A DNA stretch of 64,000 nucleotides from Vibrio rumoiensis (GCF_002218045.2 NZ_AP018686.1:434001-498000); one strand, 5' to 3'. Counted from the first letter of the stretch, positions 8,626-18,519 are shown. The notes: generated by a model from the sequence alone, not told the origin. Made by a program: numbers and translations.

Positions 8626-9810
8626 TTATTGGGCCTGTAATTCTTCAGGTATTTCGGCAATATAAACGGCAGGAACACCTTCAAAATCACTGGTAAATAG
8701 TACCCCAGAGTCACCAGGAGTGAACGATGGGTGAGGGTGAGTAATTTGACGATCACCATCTAATACTTCCCAAGAAGTGCTGTGTTTAGCAAGACGTGCA
8801 TAGCGCTTCTTCTGAGTGTTTAAAATATATAGGAATGGGTCATTTTCAATGTCATAACCTTCGCTATCCGCTACATCAACAGGCGCATCACTACCATCAC
8901 CGACCATTAAAGAGCCATCATGGTTACTCATTAAATGAGAACATTGAGGCATTACCATGACTTCTTCGTTTTCCAGTGTTTCAGGATTGGCTTTGTAGAT
9001 AACACGTTCCGTCTGGCCTTTGAAATAAGACACATAAGCCATGGCGCTACCATCTGGGATCCAGAATTCATGGGTGCAAGATTCGCCTTCAGCATGCTCT
9101 TTGATCTTACGAACGTTAGAACCATCTTCATTAACCAGCCACATACGAGCATCAACCAGATCGTGTGGCCCTTCATGGCAAAAACCAATGGTATTGTCAT
9201 CAAATGGACGATAGATAGGGTGGCCAAGCCATGCGTCGTCTTGGTGAACTACATCTAGCTTACCTGTTTCAATATCGACTTTGATTAAGCGACACGTTGG
9301 ATTAGTGTGGTAGAACTCAGCAAATTTTTCCCAAGAGGTAAGGGGCTTCCAGCAGCTTTTTTTGATTTCAATACCAACTAATTTAGTACAGTCAGAATTG
9401 GCTACCCAAGTGCCGTAGCCTTTCCATTCTTCATCTACGGTGTAAATGACTTTTTCTTCTAGAGTTTCAAGGTCAACTTTCATTAAGTTAAGCTCGTTTT
9501 TCACGTAGAAGAAGGATTTATCATCCGTTGAGATAAAACCACCAAAAGTGTTATCGCCTTTACCCTCAGTAAGCTGGGTCGCTTTTTGAGTTTTCAAATC
9601 AAGTAGGTAGTAGTTGCGATTTGCTTCACCGTTAACGACATCAAAATCGCCTGCGAAAAGCAGTTTACTGCCATCAGTGGTGAAGCATTTTTGATAAAAG
9701 TAGTTACGGTGACAAATGACGTTAGTTGGTGTTAAACGGGTGACTTTATTGTTGGTGTCGCTATCTACAAAGGTTTCGAATTGTAGATTGATAATTTGAC
9801 CTTTAGCCAT
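8626..9810 (-). CDS. ogl: Oligogalacturonate lyase (PL22)
   Basis: A cytoplasmic Mn-dependent lyase that splits short, often unsaturated, oligogalacturonates to 5-keto-4-deoxyuronate. The 394 residues carry no signal peptide and form a seven-bladed beta-propeller with TolB-like repeats. H292, Q355, H358 and H360 (the last three in QITHPHP) keep the exact spacing of the metal ligands H287, Q350, H353 and H355 of the Yersinia enzyme. The ATG has a good AGGAG-like site. It is first or alone in its minus-strand transcript; the heparinase-like gene lies upstream. Confidence 0.95.
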   Translation of the reverse strand: MAKGQIINLQFETFVDSDTNNKVTRLTPTNVICHRNYFYQKCFTTDGSKLLFAGDFDVVNGEANRNYYLLDLKTQKATQLTEGKGDNTFGGFISTDDKSFFYVKNELNLMKVDLETLEEKVIYTVDEEWKGYGTWVANSDCTKLVGIEIKKSCWKPLTSWEKFAEFYHTNPTCRLIKVDIETGKLDVVHQDDAWLGHPIYRPFDDNTIGFCHEGPHDLVDARMWLVNEDGSNVRKIKEHAEGESCTHEFWIPDGSAMAYVSYFKGQTERVIYKANPETLENEEVMVMPQCSHLMSNHDGSLMVGDGSDAPVDVADSEGYDIENDPFLYILNTQKKRYARLAKHSTSWEVLDGDRQITHPHPSFTPGDSGVLFTSDFEGVPAVYIAEIPEELQAQ

Positions 9811-9859
9811 AATATTCTCCTAGGCATATACAAGGGTGCTATGCGAATTTATTTAAATG

Positions 9860-11857
9860 TTATGCAGCTGTGATAGTGTTTTTAGTGAAATCAATTTCAA
9901 AGCTTCTTGTGTTATCTAAGCTACGTACCGTGAATTGTAATACGGTCTCTTTCCAATGAATGTGTTCAAGTTGATATTGCCCATCAAGGTTATGAAGCGT
10001 GATATTACGAAGCTGAGTTTGTTGGCTACGCAATAACAAATAACTTAAGTCGCTTGTCGCAGGGTTATCAGGAGCTTGACCAATTAGGATGCTATCGCCA
10101 CCAAGAGTGTAGATTTGTTGGTAATATTCAGAAGGTTGCTGAGTATTATAATAAAACGTGTTGATATCGTTAGTGGCATCAAGTTGCATGCAGTTCGACA
10201 TTCTTTCTAGTGGCCCAGTTAAAGGATTGTTGATCTCAACAAAGTTTGAATCTGTTCGTAATATCCCTCGGGTGTGCCAGGTGAGGTCGAGCTGTTGATT
10301 ATGAGGGTTGTGAACCTGATTAATTTCAATAGCAGCAGAACCGAGCCATAAAATACTGCGTCTAAAAGTAACGTCTTGGTAGGCTTGCTGATCCCATTGT
10401 ACTAACGTATGGCTATCAACGGTCGCAGGTTGTTTACTCCAGTCGACTTGAGTATCTATAAAGCTAAAATCAGGCTTTTGGATAAAGCTAATCAGTTCTG
10501 GATTAGCCGGAGTTTGATTGGCTTGATTAACGACGAGTGTATTATGCGTTGCGCTATTTTTATAATAACCATAGTGTAACTCTGCTCCATAACCCGTAGT
10601 GCCCAAGTCTGGCAAAATCTCTTGGCCATTCTTTATTAAAATTAACCCTAAACGGTCATAATGATCATGCTCACCGCCATAAGGAGAGTGCTTTAATAAC
10701 ATCATATTATTAGAGTTTTGGTCTTGTAATAAGGTAATGCCAACTTCAGGAGCGTGAATAGATTGACAAGATAATTCAGGGCTATGAGGAAGCGTCTCGA
10801 CACCATAAAGTAAGGCGTCAATATTATCACGAGGGACATTTTGATAAATTTGCTGTAAGGCTGAAGCAAAAATTTTATCGCCAAATTCACTATAAGCATA
10901 TTCAAATAGGTGGCTATGATTAAGCTTCTCCTGGCCTGCAATGCAATCATTCAATTTAGGGAAATCACCATTATTCATGATGAGCTTCAATGGGAATGCC
11001 AACATAGTCCGAAACTTAGGGTGTGAGGCCATACTATAAGGAGTATCACGTGCCAGTTTTTGAAAGGCCATTAAAGCTTGTAAGGCGTAATAATGATAAT
11101 GAATAGAACCCTCAAACCATAAACCTTCTCCGCGAACACCATACTCTAATTGATATTTAATACCGTATTCTGTATTTAATGCGAAATCGATATATTGATG
11201 ATCATTTAAAATTAAACCAATCACACCAACAGTCGCGTTAATTTTCATTTCATGATTATGTAATTGCGGCGTTCTATGCTGCATAAGAAATTCTGCACCT
11301 TCGCGCAGTAGGCGAGTTTCAATAGTATGACGTTGTTCAGCAGTTAATTCATCTCGAATAAAATCATAGCCAAGAGCAAAGTCTAAATTGCAGTTTGCTT
11401 CGCAAAGTGTTTGGGCGTTTGCTTTTCCCTGTCCATTGTAAGGAATGCCGCCATGCTCTTGATAATCTGGATAATATTTGGCGTATTGAAGTAAGATGTC
11501 AGTGACCTTGGTGAGATACTTTTTATCTCCAGTAATTTGCCACAGTAAACCCAGTTGGTTACATGCTTTTGAATTAAGGCCATTTAAACCACGCCACCAC
11601 GCGCCATCATAAGGTTCTCCGGTAAAAACTTTATGATCGACAGGGCAGCAATGTTCTGTGGGTTTATTACGATCCCAAATCAGTCTGACGCCATGCTCTG
11701 GACAAAAGTAATATAAATTCCACGTTGCTCGGCTGTCAGGTGGCACTAAGGTTTCAGAGTGTAAAACAACGGTATTCTCATCAATGAAATTATTGATGAA
11801 TGGTTGAGTGGCGCGTTGACGGATGTTTTGAATTTGTTCTGAATTAAATTGCAGCAT
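9860..11857 (-). CDS. Heparinase II/III-family polysaccharide lyase
   Basis: A 665-residue protein started at MLQFNSEQI, preceded by AAAGG; the longer frame to 11899 begins with TTG and lacks a site. An N-terminal alpha/alpha toroid (about 60-380) and a C-terminal beta-sandwich (about 390-660) fit the heparinase II/III fold. Candidate catalytic residues are Asn-His in LHNHEMKIN, Tyr in EGSIHYHYYAL, and His in GGEHDHYDRLG, matching the Asn/His, Tyr, His set of PL15/PL17/PL21-type enzymes. No signal peptide is evident, so it probably acts on imported oligouronides in the cytoplasm. It sits 45 bases downstream of a uronate isomerase gene. The substrate is unknown; glucuronate-containing polymers are plausible from the context. 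Confidence 0.8.
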   Translation of the reverse strand: MLQFNSEQIQNIRQRATQPFINNFIDENTVVLHSETLVPPDSRATWNLYYFCPEHGVRLIWDRNKPTEHCCPVDHKVFTGEPYDGAWWRGLNGLNSKACNQLGLLWQITGDKKYLTKVTDILLQYAKYYPDYQEHGGIPYNGQGKANAQTLCEANCNLDFALGYDFIRDELTAEQRHTIETRLLREGAEFLMQHRTPQLHNHEMKINATVGVIGLILNDHQYIDFALNTEYGIKYQLEYGVRGEGLWFEGSIHYHYYALQALMAFQKLARDTPYSMASHPKFRTMLAFPLKLIMNNGDFPKLNDCIAGQEKLNHSHLFEYAYSEFGDKIFASALQQIYQNVPRDNIDALLYGVETLPHSPELSCQSIHAPEVGITLLQDQNSNNMMLLKHSPYGGEHDHYDRLGLILIKNGQEILPDLGTTGYGAELHYGYYKNSATHNTLVVNQANQTPANPELISFIQKPDFSFIDTQVDWSKQPATVDSHTLVQWDQQAYQDVTFRRSILWLGSAAIEINQVHNPHNQQLDLTWHTRGILRTDSNFVEINNPLTGPLERMSNCMQLDATNDINTFYYNTQQPSEYYQQIYTLGGDSILIGQAPDNPATSDLSYLLLRSQQTQLRNITLHNLDGQYQLEHIHWKETVLQFTVRSLDNTRSFEIDFTKNTITAA

Positions 11858-11902
11858 ACTACTTACCTTTAGGCTTTTAATGTATTTAACAATGGCCAAA
11901 AA

Positions 11903-13312
11903 TTAAAAATCAAAATATTGTTTAGCGTTGTGATAGCAAATATTGTCAATGGTTTGTTTTAACAGGGGTTGATGATTTGGGATCTCGCCTGAGATTGCCC
12001 ATTTTGCTAATAAATCACACAACACGCGTCGAAAATACTCATGGCGAGATAACGACAAAGCACTTCTTGAGTCCGTGAGCATACCGATAAATCGACCTAA
12101 ACTGCCTAAATTCGCTAAGGCGGTCATTTGTTGGATCATGCCGTGCTTATGGTCGTTAAACCACCAAGCGGCACCCAGTTGTATTTTTCCTGCGGCTGAA
12201 TCGGAATCTTGAAAAGCACCAATTAAACTGGCTAGTGGCCAAGTATCTTTCGGGTTTAAATTATATAGAACGGTTTTTGGTAATTGATTGGTGTTATCTA
12301 AGCGGCTCAAGCGTTCGGCTAAGGCTCTTGTTACTTGACTGTCGTGCATGATGCTAAAGCCGGTACCAACTCCAACCGTAGTTAGGCGTCGTTTATTGAC
12401 GTTCGGCATGACGCCAAGGTGAACTTGCATCGCCCAATTACGCTGGTGGTACTGCTCAGCCAAGTAATGAAAAATATCAGCACTAAGCTGCTGTTGCTGA
12501 GTAAGTGTTAAGTCTTGCTCTTTTAATATCAACTCGAATAAATGTTCAGTGCGATGAGAGGGCTGTTCAATAGCATCTAATTGATTGATACCAACATCCG
12601 ATAAACGACAACCATGGGCATGAAAAAACTCAATGCGTTGTTTTAATGCGTGTTGAAAACTATGCCAGTCGTTGATTGGAGTCTTGGTGATTTCGGCCAG
12701 TTTATTAATCGTTAAGTTAAATTGCAGTGGGTTTTGTGTATTAATTAAACCATCAGCACGGAAAGTGGGTAATACTTTTACTGGAAATTGTTCTTCAGCC
12801 AGTAAACGGTGAAATTGTAAATCGCTTAATGGATCATCGGTTGTACATAGGGCATCCACTTTATTTTGTATTAGGATCTGGCGTGCAGACAATTCACCAC
12901 TTTTTAGTTTTTGATTACAGTGCTGCCAAATAGTTTGGCAATTTTCAGGGCAAAGTAATTGATCAAGTTGAAAAAATCGTTTTAATTCTAAGTGACACCA
13001 TTGATACAAAGGGCTACCGATTAAAAAAGGCATGGCTTCACACCATTGACTAAATTTCTCATATTCACTGGCGTCACCAGTAATAAAATATTCATCAATT
13101 CCAACACTTCTCATCGCTCTCCAGAGGTAATGGTCGCTACTGAGCCAAGCCTCTGTTATCGATGAATAACTGCGGTCATAGTAAATGTCCCTGGCTTCTA
13201 AATGCGTATGGAAATCGATAATAGGTAAATGTGATGCGTAGCTTTGATAGAGCTGTTGAGCCAATGGGCTTTCCAGTAAAAAAGTGTCTGAAATGTAACC
13301 TGGATTTGTCAT
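11903..13312 (-). CDS. Uronate isomerase family protein (UxaC paralogue 2)
   Basis: A 469-residue member of the glucuronate/galacturonate isomerase family, which interconverts D-glucuronate with D-fructuronate and D-galacturonate with D-tagaturonate. Recognisable family motifs are DFHTHL near the N-terminus (metal-binding His pair), CTTDDP, AWWFNDHKHGM and GMLTDSRS. I start it at MTNPGY, where GGAATCCCC precedes the ATG. It diverges clearly from the second, canonical UxaC at 29051-30464 (for example FHTHL versus YHCHLPP). Lying between two lyase genes, it probably handles the monomers they release. Its precise substrate preference cannot be read from sequence. Confidence 0.87.
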   Translation of the reverse strand: MTNPGYISDTFLLESPLAQQLYQSYASHLPIIDFHTHLEARDIYYDRSYSSITEAWLSSDHYLWRAMRSVGIDEYFITGDASEYEKFSQWCEAMPFLIGSPLYQWCHLELKRFFQLDQLLCPENCQTIWQHCNQKLKSGELSARQILIQNKVDALCTTDDPLSDLQFHRLLAEEQFPVKVLPTFRADGLINTQNPLQFNLTINKLAEITKTPINDWHSFQHALKQRIEFFHAHGCRLSDVGINQLDAIEQPSHRTEHLFELILKEQDLTLTQQQQLSADIFHYLAEQYHQRNWAMQVHLGVMPNVNKRRLTTVGVGTGFSIMHDSQVTRALAERLSRLDNTNQLPKTVLYNLNPKDTWPLASLIGAFQDSDSAAGKIQLGAAWWFNDHKHGMIQQMTALANLGSLGRFIGMLTDSRSALSLSRHEYFRRVLCDLLAKWAISGEIPNHQPLLKQTIDNICYHNAKQYFDF

Positions 13313-13331
13313 TGGGGATTCCAAAAATAAA

Positions 13332-13360
13332 TTGTTGCGAGCGGTTAGGCCCGCAACAAG
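13332..13360. other. Intergenic stem-loop
   Basis: TTGTTGCG and CGCAACAA form a strong stem between the PL38-like gene and the downstream uronate isomerase gene. No T-run follows on the minus strand, so mRNA processing or stability is a likelier role than termination. Confidence 0.5.
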
Positions 13361-13378
13361 TTGGTTGAGGAGAAGAGA

Positions 13379-14560
13379 TTAAAAGAGTAGCGTTTCTACT
13401 TTTGCAGCTGTTTTTTTATTCTCTTGAAGTGATTTTAAAGCTTTAGAAAATACTTCATCTCCATAAGCTTTGTTTGCATTGAGCATCGTGGTGTATGCTT
13501 TTGAAGCATCAAAACCTTTTAACTCTTTGTATGGCCAAGCGTCAGGTTGTGTAACGTGTTCAGCAATAAAACGGTAGCCATTTTTTAACGAGTGCTTATC
13601 GATCTCATAATTCCAAACATCAACACCTACTAGATCACCATAGTGGCCAAGCAGGTTATAAGCTTCTAGGTTGAAGTTTGAGTAGTGCCAAGGTTGGGTT
13701 CTTTCTAGTTCAGCGTGTTGTTTGCCTTCAATATCAAACTGAGAGCCAATGCGGCGCATTTGTGTGATACGTAAGCGCTGTTTGGCTGTGTCTATATCGT
13801 TGGTGAAAATTGAGAAAGCAACAACTTGAGCATCAAACCAAGTACCGTGGTTGTTATGCCAGTTATCTTCTTCAAAACCGTTGTTACTGGTTAATAACCA
13901 ATCTTTAAAATCGGCAAACCATTTAACAATCGATTTGTACTCATCTGCACTTAATGTTGGTTTGATCAGTTCAACGCTATCCATTACCCCAATGAGTAGG
14001 CGGCTATCAATAATACCAATGCCTCGACCGTCCACAATACCAGGAATGGCTTGTGCGTAATCCATGTTTGGATTCATTCGGGTTTTAGGGTCAATAAACC
14101 AAGCGTTTAATTGTTGTTTCGCTTTTTCTGCATATTTTGCATCATCAGTAAAGTAGTAAGCTAATCCAAGCTCTTTAACATCGTGTGCAAACGTAATCAT
14201 GCGCTGTTTATCAGTTGCTGCTGTTTTGGTGTCCATATTATATTCACCATCACGGCGAACATAAGGCAATCCATCTTTAGTATCTGGATTTGGCCACCAG
14301 TATGGGCCAAAACTAAAGTAGTCATGAGCATTACCGCTGGCAGGCATTAATGTTTTGTTGGTAACAGGGTCAATAGACGATTTTAATGCTTTATTGGCTT
14401 CTTTTAGTAATGTTTGAAGGGCAGGGCTTTGTTTATCGATGGTTTCTTTATTGTGGCTAATGGCCGTTCCATCGTAAGTGATGAAGCGAATATCATCCGC
14501 TAACGCATGGAATGAGATGGCAGAGCTTAAAAGGGTTAGTGCAATCGTTTTTTTATTCAT
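13379..14560 (-). CDS. Secreted alginate_lyase-domain polysaccharide lyase (PL38-like)
   Basis: A 393-residue protein started at MNKKTIALTL, with a signal peptide ending FHALA before DDIRF. The mature part is one alpha/alpha-toroid of the alginate_lyase (PF05426) type: FSFGPYWWPNP and YVRRDGEYN near the N-terminus, then EDNWHNNHGTWFD in the centre, where Asn/His would be catalytic, and HYSNFNLEAY later. Proteins with these motifs include PL38 glucuronan lyases as well as uncharacterised groups, and I cannot separate them by eye. It probably works in the periplasm upstream of the neighbouring symporter, isomerase and heparinase-like enzyme. Confidence 0.78.
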   Translation of the reverse strand: MNKKTIALTLLSSAISFHALADDIRFITYDGTAISHNKETIDKQSPALQTLLKEANKALKSSIDPVTNKTLMPASGNAHDYFSFGPYWWPNPDTKDGLPYVRRDGEYNMDTKTAATDKQRMITFAHDVKELGLAYYFTDDAKYAEKAKQQLNAWFIDPKTRMNPNMDYAQAIPGIVDGRGIGIIDSRLLIGVMDSVELIKPTLSADEYKSIVKWFADFKDWLLTSNNGFEEDNWHNNHGTWFDAQVVAFSIFTNDIDTAKQRLRITQMRRIGSQFDIEGKQHAELERTQPWHYSNFNLEAYNLLGHYGDLVGVDVWNYEIDKHSLKNGYRFIAEHVTQPDAWPYKELKGFDASKAYTTMLNANKAYGDEVFSKALKSLQENKKTAAKVETLLF

Positions 14561-14602
14561 AGTAGTGATACCAATTGTTTTGTTTTTAGGATTATTGGAG
14601 CA

Positions 14603-14645
14603 ATGGCTACTAAACAAGTGTTTGTAGAATCTTGTTAGTAGCCAA
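14603..14645. other. Hairpin between symporter and PL38-like gene
   Basis: TGGCTACTAA and TTAGTAGCCA pair, extended by CAAG/CTTG. It lies after the symporter stop on the minus strand. The T-run is weak, so it may be an attenuator or processing site. Confidence 0.5.
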
Positions 14646-14661
14646 GGTATACAATGAAGTT

Positions 14662-16425
14662 TTATTGAGAAGTTGAGGTTGTCGCTGTTGAGCTATCTTC
14701 TAAACCAGCACTCTTCTTCAAGGCGAAGCCTACGAGGAATATTGCAAGTGAACACCCTAGGAATAGCATACGACCCCACATTGGATTAGGAATCAGAATC
14801 ATCATTAATAGACCAGCTGCCATAATCATCACTAGTGTACCTAGTTTATTACGTTGCATACGGTCTACGATATCTTGCCCTTCTCCAGCAATACATTCAG
14901 TTTCCACATCTTTAAAGAATTCATCTTGAGTTTCTTTAAATTGGTCTTCTTTATAGAGCAGCGTTGTTAAGCAGAAGAAACCAGCAGTGAAGATTAAGTG
15001 TGCTGCAATGGTAATCGTTGTACGGAATTCGGAAATTTCACGACCTGTTAGGTTTTCTAGACCAAACCATGCACCGACGACTTGAGGGGTGAACACATTG
15101 ATAATTAAATATGAAATAAATGCACCGAATACAACCGTTGCCCAAGGAGCCCATTTTGGCGTTTTGCGAATGAAAATACCAAAACACAAAGGTACGAGGA
15201 TAGGGCCTTGTAATAGTGTTGATACTTGCATCATAAGGTCAAACAAGCTTAATTCTTTCAGTGATGTGAAGAATTGAGCCATGAAAATAACCATTAAACC
15301 ATTGACTACACAGGTGATTTGACCAGCACGTAATTGTTCACGGTCACCCGCCTTACCTTTACGGATAATCGTTGCGTAGAAGCTACGAACAAAAATACCA
15401 GAGTTGCGGTTTAGTGCTGAATCCATTGAAGACATGGTGGCAGCAAAAAGACCAGCCATTAATAGGCCTACTGTACCAAGTGGCATCGCTTCTCTAGCAA
15501 ATACTAGATATACCGCATCACGAGCTTTTGCGCCCAGTGCAGGGTATTGCGCTGCTGCATCTGGGTACATAATTGCTGAAGCCCAAGGTGGGATAAACCA
15601 AATGATAGCACCAGCAAGCATCATTACACCGGCCATTAACGCCGCTTTACTTGCATTTTTAGAGTCTTTAGCGTTAAGGAAACGATATGAATCTTGCATG
15701 TTGTTGATACTTTGAAGCTGCTTAACCACAAAGAATAAGAAAGAGCAGACAATCAATAGTGGGTAATTCATATCAGGACCGACTAAGAAGCCTGATGGAA
15801 AGTTACTTACGATTTCGCCTGGGCCACCGACAGCCACTAATGCAACAATTGCACAAGCGATTGATACGATGGCAATCACGAGCGTTTGAATAAAGTCAGA
15901 AGCCACCACTCCCCATGCACCACTCAACAGAGAAATAGCAAGTACGGCTAAACCTGTGATCCAAATGGTTGTCATGATGTCGGCATTGAATACCGCAGAT
16001 GCGAACACACTAAGACCATTTAGCCAAACACCACCATTAATGATGCTTAATGGAATAATAATCCAAGTAAAAAATTGTTCGTTGGTAGGGTTGAAGCGAC
16101 GACGAATGGCTTCGGTCGGCGTATCAACTCGCATTTGGCGGAAGCGCTTAGCGAAGTATAAGTAAGCGACAACATAAGCAAGAATGTTACCGATGAAAAC
16201 ACCTAAAACTGCAAAGCCATCACTAAACGCTTTACCAGCGGCACCGGTGAAAGTCCATGCGGAGAATTGTGTCATAAAGGCCGTTGCACCAACCATCCAC
16301 CACAGCATCTTACCGCCCCCACGGAAGTAGTCACTGGTACTATTGCTAGCCATTTTTTTAAATAGCAAGCTGATTATTACCATTAAGGCAAAGTAACCAG
16401 CTATTACGAGGTAATCATAATTCAT
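14662..16425 (-). CDS. Sodium:solute symporter (SSS family), probable uronate/oligouronate uptake
   Basis: A 587-residue inner-membrane carrier with about 14 hydrophobic segments. The SSS signature appears as GGGKMLWWMVGATAFMTQFSAW near residue 40 and ATMSSMDSALNRNSGIF around 330, including the Na2-site Ser pair. I start it at MNYDYLV because AGGATG lies 11 bases upstream of that ATG. The gene leads a minus-strand cluster with the PL38-like lyase, UxaC paralogue and heparinase-like lyase, and a KdgR-like box lies directly upstream. Substrate is inferred from neighbours only. Confidence 0.85.
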   Translation of the reverse strand: MNYDYLVIAGYFALMVIISLLFKKMASNSTSDYFRGGGKMLWWMVGATAFMTQFSAWTFTGAAGKAFSDGFAVLGVFIGNILAYVVAYLYFAKRFRQMRVDTPTEAIRRRFNPTNEQFFTWIIIPLSIINGGVWLNGLSVFASAVFNADIMTTIWITGLAVLAISLLSGAWGVVASDFIQTLVIAIVSIACAIVALVAVGGPGEIVSNFPSGFLVGPDMNYPLLIVCSFLFFVVKQLQSINNMQDSYRFLNAKDSKNASKAALMAGVMMLAGAIIWFIPPWASAIMYPDAAAQYPALGAKARDAVYLVFAREAMPLGTVGLLMAGLFAATMSSMDSALNRNSGIFVRSFYATIIRKGKAGDREQLRAGQITCVVNGLMVIFMAQFFTSLKELSLFDLMMQVSTLLQGPILVPLCFGIFIRKTPKWAPWATVVFGAFISYLIINVFTPQVVGAWFGLENLTGREISEFRTTITIAAHLIFTAGFFCLTTLLYKEDQFKETQDEFFKDVETECIAGEGQDIVDRMQRNKLGTLVMIMAAGLLMMILIPNPMWGRMLFLGCSLAIFLVGFALKKSAGLEDSSTATTSTSQ

Positions 16426-16439
16426 AATAGTTATCATCC

Positions 16440-16457
16440 TGAAACGTTGTTTTAATT
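16440..16457. promoter_or_regulatory. KdgR-like operator in the divergent symporter promoter region
   Basis: TGAAACGTTGTTTTAATT lies about 15 bases before the minus-strand symporter start and within the region shared with the plus-strand symporter. It matches the boxes before kdgM and kdgK (core AACGTTGTT). Confidence 0.65.
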
Positions 16458-16492
16458 TTGATTATATATTAGGTATAATTTAATAATATTAA

Positions 16493-16508
16493 TGTGATTA
16501 AAATCAAA
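16493..16508. promoter_or_regulatory. Candidate CRP site
   Basis: TGTGATTAAAATCAAA agrees with TGTGA-N6-TCACA at 9 of 10 half-site positions. It lies between the two divergent symporter genes, a sensible place for catabolite control. Confidence 0.5.
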
Positions 16509-16701
16509 ACGGCGGTTCAATTATTTGGTTTTGATTAAAAAGTGTGACTTGGGCAGGGTTTTGCAAAGCACTTAAATTGGATATTCATAAAGTAAAGGAG
16601 CTACTCACACAAAAGCAGTGTTAATCGATATTGCTGCTGTGATTGAGTGAGAACGGATAATCATTTTTGCCACTTGATAAGGCATTAGGAAATAATTAAA
16701 A

Positions 16702-18453
16702 ATGGGTGTTTTAGATAGCGTTATTGTTACAAGTTACTTTCTTTTTATTATTGTGGCCGCATTACTTTTTAAGCGTTTTTCTAAAACTTCTTCAGGTTTT
16801 ATCCGAGGCGGTGGTGCGATGATGTGGTGGATGGCCGGAGCAACGGCCTTTATGACACAATTCTCCGCATGGACGTTCACCGGCGCGGCAGCGAAAGCCT
16901 ATGAAGATGGTTTAGCGGTTTTGTTTCTATTTTGGGGGAATGCACTTGGCTTCTTTGTCGCTGCACTCTATTTTGCTGCGCGATATCGTAAGTTAAGAGT
17001 AGATACAGCGATGGAAGTCATCCGGCTTCGTTTTGGTAAAGCATCTGAACAAATCTACACATGGCTACAATTTCCTCTTACCACAATTGCTTCTGCGATT
17101 TGGTTGAATGGATTAGCGATTTTTGTTGCCGCAGTCTTTCACATTGATCTTTTTATTACCATCATTGGTGTTGGGATTCTGGTGACTTTTATTGCTATAA
17201 GTGGCGGCTCTTGGACGGTTTCTGCAACCAATGTGATCCAACTTATTTTACTTATGGCGATCACTTTGACCGTTGGAATTTATGCGCTTTTTTATGTCGG
17301 AGGCCCAGAAGCTTTAGTCAATCAGTCACCTGTTACGTCGATAATGGGAGACGGGGTCAGCTATTGGCAAATATTTGTATTGTGGGTTGTATTTATCATT
17401 AGTAAGCAGGTCATTAGTACCAACGATGCAATGTCTTGCTATCGTTTTCTCGTCACTGTAAATGAAAGGGAAGCGAAAAAGGCCGCTTTAATCGCTGGGA
17501 TCTGTTTCATTGTCGGGCCGGTCATGTGGTTCATTCCTCCTTGGGTTGTCGCAACTATGCACGTGGATCTAGCGGCTTTCTACCCAAACCTTGGCAATAA
17601 TGCGAATAATGCCTCATACCTGTTTTTTATTGAATATTACATGCCTAAAGGTGTTTTAGGGCTAGTGTTGGCCGCCATGATTGCTGCAACTATTTCACCA
17701 ATGACAACGGCTCTTAACCGTAACGCGGGTATCTTTGTGCGCAATGTATATCAATCCGTTATTAATCCTAACGCGACAGAAATCCAACAAATGCGAGTAG
17801 GCAAACTATCCACTCTTGCCAATGGTGTTGTGTCTGTTTTAGCCGCGTTGTTATTTGCATCGATTAAAGAATATAGCTTTTTTGATCTTATGATGCTGTT
17901 TGGTGCCTTGCTTCAAATGCCTCTAGCGATTCCTTCTTTGCTTTCTATGGTGATAATAAAGACCCCAGATTGGTCTGCATGGGCAACCTTATTCGTCGGA
18001 TTACTGGTTTCATGTTTTATGCAGTTTGGCTTTGATATTCATTGGCTACAACCTTGGTTTGGAAACACCCCTTTTACTCATCGAGAGCAAGTTGATTTAA
18101 CGGTAGTCGCCATGTTGTTTGCACAAATTGTGTTTACTGGCGGATTTTTCATGTGTACTTCGTTATTTTATTCACCATTACAAGGACAAAGGAAGAAAGA
18201 AGTGGAAGGGTTAATTAACAACCTTAACTCACCCATTAATAAAGAAGAGGAAGCCTCTATTGATCGGCGTCAAGGGATATACTTGGGGCGTTTATCTCAA
18301 ATATTAGGATCTGCAATTATTGTGGTGGGTTTGGCATTTGAGTCGGGCCTAGATATGCTCACATTTATTGTTATTGGTGGGCTTATATTGCTAGCGGGAA
18401 CGCATCTATATCGCTCTGGAGTAAAGCCGATTCCCATGGTAATACCAAATTAA
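16702..18453 (+). CDS. Second sodium:solute symporter (SSS family)
   Basis: A 583-residue inner-membrane carrier, a diverged paralogue of the minus-strand symporter. It shares GGGAMMWWMAGATAFMTQFSAW near residue 37 and ATISPMTTALNRNAGIF around 330, where a Thr/Pro pattern replaces part of the SSMDSA motif. About 14 membrane segments are visible, with a charged cytoplasmic loop before the last two. AGGAAA precedes the ATG by about 9 bases. It is a single gene ending at a bidirectional terminator shared with eda. The ligand is probably a related uronate or unsaturated oligouronide. Confidence 0.85.
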   Translation: MGVLDSVIVTSYFLFIIVAALLFKRFSKTSSGFIRGGGAMMWWMAGATAFMTQFSAWTFTGAAAKAYEDGLAVLFLFWGNALGFFVAALYFAARYRKLRVDTAMEVIRLRFGKASEQIYTWLQFPLTTIASAIWLNGLAIFVAAVFHIDLFITIIGVGILVTFIAISGGSWTVSATNVIQLILLMAITLTVGIYALFYVGGPEALVNQSPVTSIMGDGVSYWQIFVLWVVFIISKQVISTNDAMSCYRFLVTVNEREAKKAALIAGICFIVGPVMWFIPPWVVATMHVDLAAFYPNLGNNANNASYLFFIEYYMPKGVLGLVLAAMIAATISPMTTALNRNAGIFVRNVYQSVINPNATEIQQMRVGKLSTLANGVVSVLAALLFASIKEYSFFDLMMLFGALLQMPLAIPSLLSMVIIKTPDWSAWATLFVGLLVSCFMQFGFDIHWLQPWFGNTPFTHREQVDLTVVAMLFAQIVFTGGFFMCTSLFYSPLQGQRKKEVEGLINNLNSPINKEEEASIDRRQGIYLGRLSQILGSAIIVVGLAFESGLDMLTFIVIGGLILLAGTHLYRSGVKPIPMVIPN

Positions 18454-18460
18454 GCGACTT

Positions 18461-18502
18461 AAAAAAACAGGCCACCTCTATTTAGAAGTGACCTGTTTTT
18501 TA
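18461..18502. terminator. Bidirectional terminator between symporter 2 and eda
   Basis: AAAAAACAGGTCAC-type arms pair with GTGACCTGTTTTTT around a short loop, with A- and T-runs on either side, between convergent genes. Confidence 0.85.
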
Positions 18503-18519
18503 TGCTGAATAGGCTAAGT

